NCBI GenBank assembly: GCA_009602735.1
Contig: WELA01002672.1
Location: 1 to 31,665 of the forward strand
Reading direction: 5' to 3'
Length of the DNA stretch: 31,665 nt
DNA from: Mesotaenium endlicherianum
Lineage: Eukaryota > Streptophyta > Zygnematophyceae > Zygnematales > Mesotaeniaceae
The notes under the pieces were generated by a model. That model saw only the letters and a list, made by a program, of their open reading frames with translations, did not search any database and was not told where the DNA came from. The translations under genes and the position numbers were made by a program. This document shows, one piece after another, positions 10,160-22,768 of the stretch (positions within the stretch are counted from its first letter, which is position 1; each line of letters opens with the position of its first letter).

Positions 10160-11005
10160 TTTGGGCGGCTACACATGCAATAATTGCACTTTATGATACT
10201 TTATGGCACTTTTCAGGCTGCTCGTGCCAGTTGGGTGCAGCTCTGGAAGGAAGCCGCGGCTGCCAAATGGAAATAGCCAAGAATAGCAGCGGAATAAGTC
10301 GTCTTTTCACCTTTTTAGTCCTGCAAAGGTTGTCTGCACACGACATGTAGATCTAGGTGGTTTTGCAATCATACTTGGTCAATTTACGAGAGCTTACAGG
10401 CCGGGATTCGTTTCACAATCCTCGTTCCGCGCTAGCCCACGTCGATAAAACTGCCGAATTGGCGTAGTAGCACTGTAGCAGTCTGCAGACTGCAGTAAGG
10501 TTTTAGCCCAGGTTAGCCCGACGTAGCCGGTAGACGACAGAAGGCCACCGCGATGCTAGCCGAGGCAAGCTGAATCGTTTCGATCTCAATCGTGGCTTAC
10601 CGACTGATACGACTAGCTGTACCACCGTTGCTTGGTGGAAAACTCTGTACCGCTTAGTACTAGTCTGTACCAGTTGGCAGTCAAAATCAGCAATAGTTTG
10701 TCGTTCTGCAATGTACAGCAATCTCGATTTTCTAGTCAACTCAGGCCGCTGATTTCAGGCTTTTCGCAGCGTCTCGGAAGTGCTCCTCGCTTTCCATATA
10801 ACGAGTTCCGTCGTTTCCACTTTGAATACATCGATCGTGGTCAATTTCTTTGGGTCCCGAGGTTGCAGACGGCTTTTCATGTTAACAGGGTATAACCATT
10901 TCTGCAATATCAGGGAGCAATAGCCTGGAGCCTAGATTAATAAATTAGAAGCGCAAGCAGTATACTTTAGTTTGACATCGTGCTGTTAGGCATATTTGTA
11001 GTAAG
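10160..11005 (+). promoter_or_regulatory. Upstream region of the kinase gene
   Basis: This 0.85-kb region precedes the kinase start codon and should contain its promoter and 5' UTR. No convincing TATA box or transcription start could be placed, and a 5' UTR intron cannot be excluded. The kinase ATG has a good context (A at -3, G at +4). Confidence 0.4.
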
Positions 11006-13078
11006 ATGGGTATCTTTAGCGGTCCGAAGGCAGTTCCTGAGAGGGAGCTACATGCGTTTAAGGCAAGGAGTAGCGTGGAGCCTGCAGGTTTTGTCCACCA
11101 GGGTCCACAAGCGCCTGTTGGAAACGGCAAAGCAAAGCCTCTCCAGCGGACATGGTCTGGGAGCGAGTGCAGCCACACCACCAACATATTCGAGAAGCCT
11201 TATGCCAGCATTAAGGATATGTATGAAGTTGGTCCCGTGCTGGGGTCCGGCCAGTTTGGCTGTGTGAGGTCCTGCACTCACAGGGTTTCAAGGGAGAAGT
11301 TCGCTGTCAAGGTGATCTGCAAGAGCTCCCTGAAGACAGCCACAGCAGTGGAGGTAGTGCGGGAGGAGGTCATATTCATGCAGGCTGTTGGCGACCACCC
11401 GTCGGTCATTGCTCTCCGCGACATTGTGGAGGACTCCAAGGTCAGTTTCGCGTGCCAATAAGCACTCGCCTTTGTCACCTCCATCTTCTGACTTGCGTGA
11501 AGCACTGCAAGGCGCGTTCTTGATACGCGAGTGCCCCGTTTTATGCCCAATGCAGTACCTAATCCTGTACTCGCCTGCTGAAAGTATCTCGTGCCCGGGC
11601 TTCCTTTATGGACTTGGAGTTCTTGTCTGATGCCGGTCTGCGGTGTCGTGTCATTGTGCAGTATGTCTGCCTCGTGCTGGAGCTGTGCCCGGGAGGGGAC
11701 CTCTTTGACCGCATTACGGAGCGCAAGCACTATCCCGAGAATGAGGCGGCCGAAGTGGTTGCATCCATTGCGGAGGTGCTGAGGCACTGCAGAAGCCGGG
11801 GCGTCCTGCACCGCGACCTGAAGCCCGAGAACATCCTGCTGTGCAACAAGAGCTCGCACACCAAGATCCGCGTCGCAGATTTCGGCTCTGCCGCGTTTGT
11901 CCAGCCAGGTACAGCTGCTGCCGCACGACAAGCGATTGCCAGGTTGCAGGTTGCTGTTTGCTGGTTGCTGGTGTGTGTGCCCTCCGCTTCCTGCGCGTCC
12001 TAGCTGTGCATTGCCGAGGGTTGCTATGCCAGTTGACCTCCCCGCTCGCTTATGCCATCTATCACGATGCTACACAGCTCGTCACTCATCATACCCCCCT
12101 ACGTTTTTGCCACTTGTCTCTGCAGGCCAGAAGCTCTCCTCGCTGGCTGGCAGCCCCCTCTATGTGGCCCCTGAGGTCATCAACGGCAGCTATGGGCTGG
12201 AGGCGGATGTGTGGAGCACGGGCGTCATCCTCTACATCCTGCTCTGCGGCACGCCCCCCTTCTGGGGGAAGGACGACAACGCCACCATGGCATCCATCAA
12301 GGCCGGCAAGGTGAACATGTCGTGGGGGCCGTGGCTCCAGGTGTCCGAGGAGGCCAAGGACCTCGTGCGCCGCATGCTCACCCTCGACCCGGCTCAGCGC
12401 ATCACGCTCGAGGAGATTCTTGGTGAGCTTCCGCGACGAAACCGATGCCATGAGATGCGGTGCGGCAAGGTGCTGCTGCTTGCTGCTGTGGTGTGGAGTT
12501 GTGTGTGTATGCTGGCTGCATCGATTGTGCTCTGCCTCTCTCCTCAGGAGCTGCTTCCTCCTTTTTCGCGGTGCGGTGGCAGTCCCCTGGCGCTGGCGGC
12601 CGTGCCCCTCTTGTGATCTTCGAGGCTTGTGAACACTTTTTGCGGGCCCCTGCTGTGTTCTTTGCTTTCGAGACCGAATCGCGTTCAATGCACAACCGCT
12701 CTACGACACCGCTGCAGACAACAGCTTTCTCACCACGGACGCCTTGCTCTGTCGCGTGCAGAGCACAGCTGGATCAACAAGTACGTCATGCCGGTGCTGC
12801 GCCCCCTGCTGACGACGCACAGGAGGACGCGCTCGGCCATCATGGCCTCCCCGCCTTCGAGCCCTCTGGGGGGCTCCTCGCCCAGGAGGGCATCGCCTCT
12901 TTCCTCCGTCAACAACTGCCCCAGGAGCCCCAGGAGTCCCTTCAGCCTCAGCCCCAGCCCCTCTCCCAACTGCCCCAGGAGTCCTAGGAGCCCCAGGAGT
13001 GCTGGCGGTATATTCGACAGGATTGTTCAGCCCTGCCTGGCTGCTAAGGTGAAGTCGATGAGGGCCTTTGTGCAGTGA
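11006..13078 (+). CDS. Ser/Thr protein kinase, CDPK-superfamily, PEPKR2-like
   Basis: Four exons: 11006-11440, 11662-11908, 12126-12422 and 12762-13078. All introns are GT-AG, with phases 0, 1 and 1. The product is 431 aa. Residues 1-72 form a low-complexity leader starting MGIFSG. The kinase domain spans about 73-331: glycine loop GSGQFGCV (80-87), Lys102 in FAVKVI, the alpha-C Glu at 120 or 121, HRDLKPEN (195-202), DFG (218-220) and APE (242-244), closing with EHSWI (327-331), the usual ALxHPWI position of CDPK-like kinases. All catalytic residues are present. The activation segment SSLAGSPLYVAPEV and GGDLFDRI resemble plant PEPKR2 and CDPK-related kinases. No EF-hands follow. Instead there is a Ser/Pro-rich tail (about 350-410). 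It should phosphorylate Ser/Thr in the cytosol or nucleus, independently of its own calcium sensing. The substrate is unknown. Exons are visibly GC-richer than the flanks. Confidence 0.93.
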
Positions 13079-15128
13079 CGGGTTCAGTGACGGCTCCTCT
13101 TTCCGGCCACTCACGAACCAATTGAGGATCACATGTTGATGGTGGATGCCTGACTGAGCATGGACATTCGTTGCGGACGGGGATATTGAATGATAAGGCA
13201 TGGAAGTAGCAGCGGTAATGGCAAGATGCGGATACCCTTGGCTATTAGTGCTGGCTTTATCGGCACACGTTGGCACCGGCCCCTTCATGGGCGAGGTTTT
13301 CACACGCAGGTATGAAGAACTGGCACACATTGTGCAGATTTTTCCCCCTCCGCAAGGAGGGGCTACATAAGGACCAGGGACTTCGCAGGAACTTCGGTCC
13401 AGGCACTCTCCTCCACTGGGGAGCGCTTTTTTTTCCTGTGAAGTCACCCGGACCACTTTGGGTTCTGTTCAGATCCAGATAACAACCCATTTAACAGGTT
13501 TCAGGTGGAAGAACAATGCACGCCTTTGCATGATGCTGTCATGCATACAAGCAGCCAGTGGTATAGGTCCACATTCTTTTCACGAGTGTGCGGGTACTAG
13601 GGTATCTACTCTTGTTTGTGGTTTGAGGTCAGAAACCAGAGCCCCTTTTTTCGGAAGCTCAACTTAGAGGCATGATGGCTTTTCTATTCCTTTTAAGTTT
13701 TTAGGTCATCACATCCTTGAAGTGAGCCTCTGATAGAGCTGCATCATATTTATAGTACGCCTCTAGCTACTGTTGTGCACGTCGGTAATGCACTCCACTT
13801 CTGCGCTTTTGAGGTTCCTTCAGTTCATATCGCGCCTACTGCGTGCGAAGACACATGATTTTAGGTTTCTTTTATCTCATGCCTATTGGTGTGCAGGCAT
13901 TTTGATGTAAGTTATATGTGCAGCATTCATGTACTTATCTTCGTGCGTTTATAAGATTCTTATAAACATTCAGAGCACAATTTTTGTTTGAACAGTTTCC
14001 ATATCTTGTTGCTCTTAGTCCCCCCCAAGTACAGTACATTTTTTGGCAACATCCACCAGCTGCTGTGAGTAAATAGCTCCCCTCAGATTGCATACATATG
14101 GTGGGCCACAACTTGCAAAGAGAATTGTCACAAAATAAACACCAAATGTTTGAGCCATCCTGACGCTTGATCCTTCATACCTCTAGAATTCTGGACTTTG
14201 TATCACTCAAGGACTTGTAATTAATCAGATAAAGATAGAGTATTGATTCTTTCAAATAAATGAGGGCGTATTGTGCTCGCCTGCTTCCAGAATACAATGA
14301 TGGTAATCAGCTGGCTCATTTTCTCTTAAAGGCTGGCTCAATAATGATCTGATAAACAGGCTTGTCAATAATATATTGTGTGAAGCATATACCAGCATAT
14401 TGATCAAATTGTCATATGATCGATAGTTTCAGCTGCTACATTGCAATGAAAGAAAAATATTGCGGTGGAAGTGCCATCTCTGAGGAAAGATGAGGACCCT
14501 CAAGCAGACATCTCGAAGTGCATGTGAAACTACTTCACATGTTTCCAAATGTGAATGAGCTCACATATGCGAATCAAACGAGTTGTGCTTTTGGTCCTGC
14601 TCCTGGATACCCACAGTCACACATCTATTCCATAAACTTGCGAGTTGAATTGAGCCAGCAAGTCTACTCTTATCTCAAAGACATGAGACTTCAGAGCCTT
14701 TCAGTTTATACAGAACCTACCTCTTGACAAACACCTTGATCTTGAATTCGAGGCCATCTCATTAGCCATGGGGTGCACCAAAACTGCCACAAGTACTTCC
14801 ACTCATGTAACTATCGCATGAGAATAAATGAAACACAATAAAAGTACAATATGCGTTTGTAACTCTGAGCACATACTACGTTTTTTACTAACAGTTGTTA
14901 GCGGGTTTGATGTTACGTATTTTATTCAGATGTTGCTAGTGTAAGTTTGGTGCCACCACCTCTCTGCCAACCAACCTTCAAGAGGTGCAGGGTCCTACCA
15001 CGACAATTATTCTCCTTATTGCGCACAATATAAAAAGCGTAGAAAGCATCTCACTTGTGAATGTCCAAAACCTAGCCTCCACACTGGCACCTGTTGTACA
15101 TCCATGGAAAACAAGATCCATTTTTCAC
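13079..15128. other. Intergenic region between convergent kinase and RAD54B genes
   Basis: Both genes end here tail to tail, so the region should hold both 3' UTRs. A minus-strand AATAAA (plus TTTATT at 14921-14926) lies about 200 bp beyond the RAD54B stop. No coding sequence, RNA gene or repeat is recognised in the remaining 2 kb. Confidence 0.6.
14921..14926 (-). terminator. Candidate polyadenylation signal for RAD54B
   Basis: AATAAA on the minus strand about 200 nt downstream of the RAD54B stop codon. No cleavage site can be seen directly. Confidence 0.45.
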
Positions 15129-18100
15129 TCAGAATTCCACAGTGCTTCTCTCTGGCTCCTTGTAAACAAAAGTAATACCTCCTAGCCGGATGGCACCTTC
15201 AAGAGCACTGTCTCCCACTGAAGTCTTGTGATCTGTCCACCGTGCAGCTATGCTGGTGTATTTGGAAGCACGCAGGATGTCGTATGTGTCGCACATAGTT
15301 TTCTGTCACAGAGCAATTGAGAAACACATGTTACAGAAGACAACCTGAAGAAGAAGCAAGAGGTTTTTCAACAAGTGTGCAGCCTGAGTGGGCAACTCAA
15401 AGGAGCAGCTTATGTGGACTTCACTTTCAGTCCACTTCCCAGGAAGCCACTCGCAACTGATTGTGGTGAATGAGTGGGAGACGGCAACCAGATTCTGAAG
15501 TGCTCTCACAAAGACGGGAAGATGGGAGGGGTAGAAGTACCTGACGCAGTGTGAACAGTTCCTGAAGCTCTTCTCTTGTGAAGTGCTGGTTGCCAGCCGA
15601 TGCTGGCCCCTCAGCCTCTCCTGCTGCAACTGCTGCAGCCACCTCGCCCTTGACTATCTGTCTCTGGTAGATTTTCTCTTCGATGCTACAAGGTCAACAA
15701 GAGGGTCATCAGATCAGTCGCAAATGGGTCTCAGCCTCCACATTTGTGAGGAAAAGAATGTACATGCTTTCTTTCTCATGCATACCATACGCAACACTGA
15801 CTGCCTTGCATTCCCGATGCCGAATCTACCGTGCCAGTTACAGCTGGTCAAACAATTCAGGCAGGCAGGTCACGCGCTGGTGGCAGTACCAGCCGATGGA
15901 ACGACTCATGGATGGGCACAGGTGATCCTTGTCTTTCCAATAGGCTTTTTGAAGCACACGTCACGTGATCCTATGAAATGTCTGCTCTGATTCTTAGCAA
16001 GGCATAACTGCAGCTGGTCAAACAACCTGGAGTAGGTCATGCAGTGGTGACATTGTTGACCCATTGGCATCACACAGCAAAGGGCACATACATATATCAA
16101 CTGCAGGAAAGTAAGCTACTGCATGCTGTAGACTGTCTCATGGTAACCCTGCGCGCGCTGGAGAACAACACCAACCAGCGACATAAAATCCACATAATCC
16201 AAAGTTGACGCTCAGTTCAAACAGCAGGCTCTTGTTACTGAATCTGAAGGGCCAGGCAAAAAACGCACCTCCCTGTTGCGAGGAACCTGTAGATGACGAC
16301 TGGCTTGGGCTGCCCTTCACGCCACACCCTTGCCGTTGCCTGCCCAATGTGCCTCATAACGTGTTCAATCATTGCATTTGATTTGGTGTATGCAACAGAG
16401 GAATAGAAAGATTGGACGTTGCAGGTTCCCCAAAGTATACCGCGCGCGGTAGCCCTTGGCACTACGCTGTAAAGATGGTCTAACTAAAATGCAGAGAATT
16501 CATAATCAAACAAACTCTCCGGAAACTACATAGTACGTGTCTCTCATGAGGGAAAGTCGGAGCAATGAGTGCACGTATGAGCACGGTCAAACAGCAAGAT
16601 TGCATCCCCGCTTTTCCACCATGCACAGCTCAACGCACAAAAAGAATGCAGAGAGTAGCCCCATGAGGCATAGCGATTTGGGGGAAGCTGGTACCTGTGC
16701 ATCAGTGGCAGGGTTCCAGTCAGGGTCGAAGAGGACCAGCCGGTTGGCTCCAATCAGGTTGATCCCGCAGCCTCCAGCCTTCGAGGAGAGGAGAAATACG
16801 AACTCGTTGCTGAGATGCTTGTTGAAGCTGTTCACCATCGACTGTCGGGTGCTCACTTCCGTGGTGCCATCGAGGCGGCAACACCTCCAGCCCTTTGAGT
16901 CACACAAGGCCTGCAGAAAAGTCGAGGAGAGCCGACCAATAAGAAGCTGCCCCAGAAGCTCACCTGGGCCAAGGGATTCAGAATTTCTAAGATGACAAAC
17001 ATACAGATCCACTTGTAGGAAGGACAAGACGTCCAGATGGAGCACAAATTAATGAGAATCGAGAGCCACATTGAATGCATGGGCAGATGCACTTGAGGAG
17101 GAAAAGGACGTGCAGAGGAAGCACGAGCGAGCCGAGCCGATGCTCAACGTAAGTGCAGCATGTGCTCCACAAGTGTTCCTTAGAGCCTCAGGTGACTGAG
17201 CAACTCAATCGTCCATTGCCATGTGTTGGCCCCAAACAAAGGCTTCCTTTACGTGCTCATGTAGCGTGGGGAAGACATCTCAGCAAACAGCCCTCAGCAT
17301 GAAAACACCTGCGGTCGGCACCTGAATAATGTCGAGAGTCTTTGTGAAGTTTGAGACAACCACCACCCTTTCTCTGGTGGTCTCCTCGGGGCTTGCATCC
17401 CATATGGTTGTCAGCAGGTTTGAGAGGCAGGTCAGCTTCCCAGAGTCTCGGCACAGCTGACCCTCCTTCTGTAGGCTGCAGGCACAGGAGCAAAATATGA
17501 GGGTACCCACATATAAATTCATACAAGTTATGTGGGTGGCTATCCATCAGGCTGTGAGTAGAATAGATCGCGAACCACACGAGAGAGAGTGAGAGATGCA
17601 TAATATTGTGCAGAAGGATGCTAAATTACCAAGGCCCAAGGAAGGAGCCAGAGAGGCACTGGAAAGGACTGCAAACGTACAAGCCTGACACGTTAAGCTC
17701 AGAACTAACGTTGCAGCCAAATATAACATGCTCAAATGCTCAACGTTAATAAATGTCTAAAGGCAGAACTGAAGCGCGCACCAATCATTCACTCGTGACC
17801 AGGTACAGCAACAACCAGTGACATTGCAGGAAACTATTGCCCTATACAAGATCGGTCAAGATTGTACCGCTCAGCCATGGCCTTGACGGTCTCCCTGCCT
17901 CCCTCGGAGGCCTCTGTCAGGAGGTCCCCACCTTCCTCCAAATTATTGCTCGTATCCGATGCAGGTTGAACCAAACACGGATGATTACAGATCTTCCGTA
18001 GAGTGCCAATGGCTACGAGCGGGCTTCCTCCGATGCCATTGAAGATTGACAGCAATTGCTGCCAACCCAATGACCTAGATATATTGTGAGTATGCATGAT

Positions 18101-21100
18101 TTAGATGGTGGGTTGTCAGGGATGGAAAACGTGCTTACTGCCAACCAGCAGTGATGCCAGAAAGCAGGACTCAGGAGGACTAGACAAAAAAGAGGCGCAC
18201 TTGTGGATCTGCTGTAGCTCTTTAAGCTTAAAGCCCAACCCTAAATCTAAGAAAGCACATCGTCATTATTGCTGATCTTTTCTCCATAATGTCATGCCGC
18301 TGAATGTCTTCTCAGCTAGCAAAAGCCTGATATGCAGATTAGCATTGGACTCGTGATGTGCTGGTTACGAGCGCGTCATTATATGCTGGTTTAGATAGGC
18401 TTCCGGGAGGCCGGAGACTGCAAAATTGCCAATACAATACTCACGCTACCTCTCCTAATCAAGTAACTCTCTTGGAGGAGATAGAGGAATTACCCGGTGA
18501 AGCCTACAAAATAAATACGCGTACCTTTGAGCGAAGAAAGTATTCATAGCACTTCACTTGAGTTGCATGCAATCTGCAGAAAACAACATACCTGCAACAC
18601 AGTCCAAGCATTTGGAGCACTGCATCATGTCTTAATGCTTGAGCAAGCAGCGCGCTCTGCAACATACATTGGTCTCTGATGCTTCAAAAAAAAAATGTCA
18701 ATGTTCTGGGTCTCAACTGGCCTCGTCGTCTACAAGGTCACCCATGACCACATGATGCTCCCAGAAAGGGATTCCCAGACTAACACCTCACATGGCTGAC
18801 TTTAACACGTATATTGAGCACTGGCAAGTGGCGTATGCAACTCACTCATCTTTAGGCGGCAGGTACTTTTCATTCACTTCAGTCCCCCTCCTCAGGATGA
18901 AGGCAGCGGCGTTCCGCATGAGCTCTTGTGATCTTGCCATTCCAAGCTCACGCTCCTCGTCACTGGACCACAGAATCTCCACATCATCAGGTAAGGAATA
19001 ATGCTCAGCAGATGACAAGCTGTCAACAGCAGGGTTCAAAGCACCAATCCACGATCAAGCTCTGCAGACAGCAACTTGTGCATGGAGAGTGCTCTACCTG
19101 GCGGTGCGATCTCGGCTTCTCTCGATTGGGTCAGCAAACACTCGCTTGAAGTTTGCCAGTGGACCCAGCACATTCGGGTTGACAAAGTCCACCATCGCAA
19201 AGAACTCGTGCAAGTCATTCTGCACAGGTGTACCCGTCTGCTCCCACCAATTGCAACAAGTCACAATAATGCCAAGAAAGAAAATTCAGCTATCAAGCTC
19301 CTGATTCAATCTACAAAAAACAAGTTGATGCAGGCAGGGCGCTTCAATGACCGTGGAATACTGCAATCTTCACTGTCATGATATCCAATTCAATCGCTTG
19401 AGAATATTTGCCACACGGGCAATATAGATTCCAAAACCTCATTTCATTCTCATTAATAATATGTGAGGACAACGTACAAAGCAACGAGAAAGGGACCAGT
19501 GAGATACCAGCAGGATCCTCTTGGGGCACGACAGGGATAAGAGGGCATCAATAGTCTTGTTTCCTGCACTGTGGGCAGCATTCAGACATGGTGAAGCATC
19601 AATTATAATTTGGAATCATTCTGGTACATCTTCTGCAACGGTCACGAGCCTGTCAACAAAATGATGCACAGCTTCAAGCCTCCTCAGGTGGTGCTTGAAA
19701 AAAATTCTCCACCAAGGGATAGGGCCTAACCTGTTCTTCAGCCGGTGCCCCTCGTCACACACGAGCAAGCCGGGCTTCGCAGTGGCAATGGAGTGAGCAT
19801 GCTTGCGCAGAAGCTCGTAGCTCGTAATGAGCAGAGGCCACACAGCTCCATTTGTAAAGTCGGCAAATTTTGATTCGGCCTGCACGCGTGCCCAGGTCAC
19901 ATCCATGCTGGTGTTAACCGACTTTGCGTGCCGTGTCTTAGCCTCTTTGGTATGAGGAAAGTCCGAGAGGCTCCCTGTGCATCCTTCAATAAAATGGATA
20001 CTACATGTGGGCAAGTCAAGCAGCGTACCTCTGAAGCACAGGTGCCCGCATGTATCACCAGTGCTTTCAACCTTTCAGTCCCCAGCCATTTCTTGACCTG
20101 GCGCGCGCAGGCATGCACAAGCGTATGACACAAATAATATCAATTTACAGAAGCCCGCTGTGGTGGTGAAACATGCATCAAAATAAATATATTGTACAGC
20201 ATATAGGCTTGCAGATTACCAGCAATGGCAACATCATGCTCTTCTTGATGAAGATAGTGATCAAGAAGCGAGAAGGTTGTGAGCTGTTGAGTAAGAAGTG
20301 AGTGGATGTTTGAAGGACAACAATTGTATCTTTAAGGAGGGATGTACCTCACTGCCCCAATTTTCCACTAAGGAAGATGGACAGACCACAATGGCACGCT
20401 TGATTGCAGGCTTGCCTTGTGGACCCTGCCACACATGGCACGACAGCAGTTGATATCTTCCTCGGGTCACCATACAATCCAGCCACATTCTGCGATCTCA
20501 AATACATGCAGATATTGTTCATAGCAACTGAATATCAGTGCAGCAACTGCCCTCCTTGTTTCGCACCACGTGTACTGCAATACCTGTTTAAGAAGAGTCC
20601 AGACTAGGGCTATCACTTGAAGAGTCTTACCCAGGCCTGCAAGTGGCCATGGGAAGCGTGTAAAGCGGGTCGTAGTCAATATAAACCATAAGAAGCACAA
20701 TCTCATGGTCTCAAAGAACCTCAGCGAGCGGTCACTCCAGCATAATATTCAGGATCGAAAGTGACACCCAAATGCTCACCCATCATGTCTGCCAGCAGGC
20801 AGCCAGAGTAGCCCGAATTCTGAAGCCCCATGACGCAATTATATAGGAATTTAACGCCATCCTTCTGATGAGGACGAAGCTTCTGAGCCAGATACTGCTC
20901 CATCGACAGGGTATGACGCTCCGATCAGAACCTCATGCTGATATGATACCTTGTACGGACACACCTTAGTGAACAAACTACAGTCGCCGGGCAGCAGGCA
21001 TCTACTCAATATCCTCTTGAAAACTTGACCGAGAGAAATATAGTCTTCAAGCGAAGGCATTACCAACAAGTGCATACCTGGTCAAGAACAACAGCCACAA

Positions 21101-22512
21101 CATTGGGGTCTTCCATCTGGCTGCTGTTGAGGACAAGCATCTCCTGCAGAAATGATGATGACCTTGAAATGTTACCACACTTATTCCCACGTAGAGGGCC
21201 GTTCAACTTGGGGTGCAGTATGTGAAGAAACAGCACAAACGACTGCCTGAGCAGGAGAGATAGCCTGCAAGAGAGGTTTAAAGCATACCTCAGTGAAGTT
21301 CCTAGCTTGAGGCATTGATAATCTGGCATAAAAGAAATCACACAAACACATGGCAATCAAATTCCACGTGTAGCTCTCCAACCCAAACAGGAAAAAAGCT
21401 AGCCCATGCTATTGAAAACACAAGAAGAAATGCAGTGCCAAGAAGGGCACGATATGCTTCTCACTGTTGTGGACATTTTGCTGAAACGAGATGGCTCTGA
21501 AACTTCCTCGTTGACTGGTAACTTTTCAGTGTAGAGGCCATTTCGAGTCCTCCAGTAAATACAGTACCAGCCTTGAAGTCTCTCTCAGATATAGTCCCCA
21601 TCACTTCAAGTTCATACTTACCCATCTGCAAGCACATTAGGTGAGGACTCTTTACATCTTGTGGACCAACAGATAAGGGTCTAATAAAACTGAAGCGCGA
21701 AGATGATACCGATGAGCTGCCCTGAATGAGCACCAGGAAGAGAGCAAAGGCCAGTCAACATCCAATACATGCATAGTAATGTTCAGCCAGTGATATGAAG
21801 CAAGCCATTAGAGACTTTCTGTATGTTTGAGACAGTGGTGATGAGGGTGAACCTACAGCAGGCATGACTAATGCACCTGAATAGTCGCTCCTTCAGGCAT
21901 ACTCTGGCAACCCTGAACATCTGCCTTACTGATGGACTTGCCTCCCATATCTTGTAGATGACAAGAACGGCCTCGAACAATGAGGAGGCCATCACTCCAC
22001 GGTCCCTTCTTTTTCGCATTTTTCTTAAGTACACAATACATAACGTTGTAGTAACTGCATGCAACTTGCTGGAGCTCAGTGTGCGGTGATTGAAGGACGG
22101 GCTTTGCTGCTTGCTTTGATGTAGAAATGGGAGCTCTAAATGCCATACAAGGAGCCTTGAAGAACTTGCTGCTCAGAGTAGACGGCTTCTCACGACCAGT
22201 GTTTGTCAGCTCATTTAACAGACCGGTTGTTACACTCTGTATGTGTTTGGGGAATTCTTCCGAACCTTCTCCAACTACAAGTGTGAAAGAAGGAATACTA
22301 CCATCTTTCTCTACTTGTGTTGAGTCTGATGGTTCAGCCAGCGGGGAACAGGGAAGACGACTTGGAAGTGAAGGAGACCTTAGCTTCTTACGGTCTCCAT
22401 GCAATGTCTCTTCTGATTTTTCTGAAGGAGCATTTGTGACGCGAGCACTATTTTCGCTATCTTGGTTAAAGATTCGCTTCGGGGCCTGAAAGGTAAAAGA
22501 AGGGCGCTTCAT
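15129..22512 (-). CDS. RAD54B: RAD54B-type SNF2 DNA-dependent ATPase
   Basis: Nineteen exons, 5' to 3': 22512-21877, 21625-21465, 21322-21289, 21143-21078, 20894-20780, 20636-20584, 20425-20348, 20097-20029, 19942-19731, 19568-19508, 19237-19098, 18962-18846, 18591-18525, 18058-17868, 17475-17322, 16910-16695, 16339-16269, 15685-15541, 15302-15129. All introns are GT-AG and all phases join. The product is 919 aa (human RAD54B is 910). An in-frame TGA 15 nt upstream supports the ATG. The N-terminal region ([26 protein letters not shown]) matches the RAD54B N-terminal domain, which RAD54 lacks. SNF2 motifs: I ADMMGLGKT (334-342, Lys341), [11 protein letters not shown] (466-474), III TGTP (496-499), V SSKAGG (760-765), [12 protein letters not shown] (791-800), then EEKIYQRQ and [12 protein letters not shown]. 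Known role of the family: a nuclear dsDNA translocase that works with RAD51 or DMC1 in homologous recombination. Oddities: motif I usually reads ADEMGLGKT, so the Glu is Met here. A 57-bp open, phase-0 segment (21264-21208) could be an optional exon. Confidence 0.96.
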
Positions 22513-22742
22513 TTCCAGACTAACTCAACAGGAACCAGAGGCAGTAAATACCGTCGCCACCACACTTGTTAGTGTTCGGGAGTAAATAGATGTTCACAGG
22601 TAACCCATAGAATTGCTTGATGGTGAACACCATTAGTTGTGAAGGATAGATAATCCTGAAGATGGTGAAAATACTCGATTTAGAATGTTTTTTTAATAAA
22701 GTTTTTTGCATTGTGTGTTACGTTAGTAAAAGTTTAGATATT

Positions 22743-22768
22743 TCACATTATCGCTCAGTATAATGTGA
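22743..22768 (+). other. Perfect hairpin in the 5' leader of tRNA-Ser
   Basis: TCACATTAT (22743-22751) and ATAATGTGA (22760-22768) form a 9-bp perfect stem with an 8-nt loop. It ends one base before the tRNA. Confidence 0.7.

Noticed and set aside
12701..13456. 251-codon open frame on the minus strand
   Set aside because: It lies antisense to the Ser/Pro-rich kinase exon 4, whose GC-rich, repetitive codons leave the opposite strand open. No domain is present.
16537..16995. 152-codon plus frame
   Set aside because: Opposite-strand shadow of RAD54B exon 16, which carries motif V and matches the family on the minus strand.
18604..18663. Coding-like stretch between RAD54B exons 12 and 13 with a possible acceptor
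   Set aside because: The true exon 13 begins at 18591 and carries the conserved YVVFCRL region in the correct phase. This stretch is intronic.
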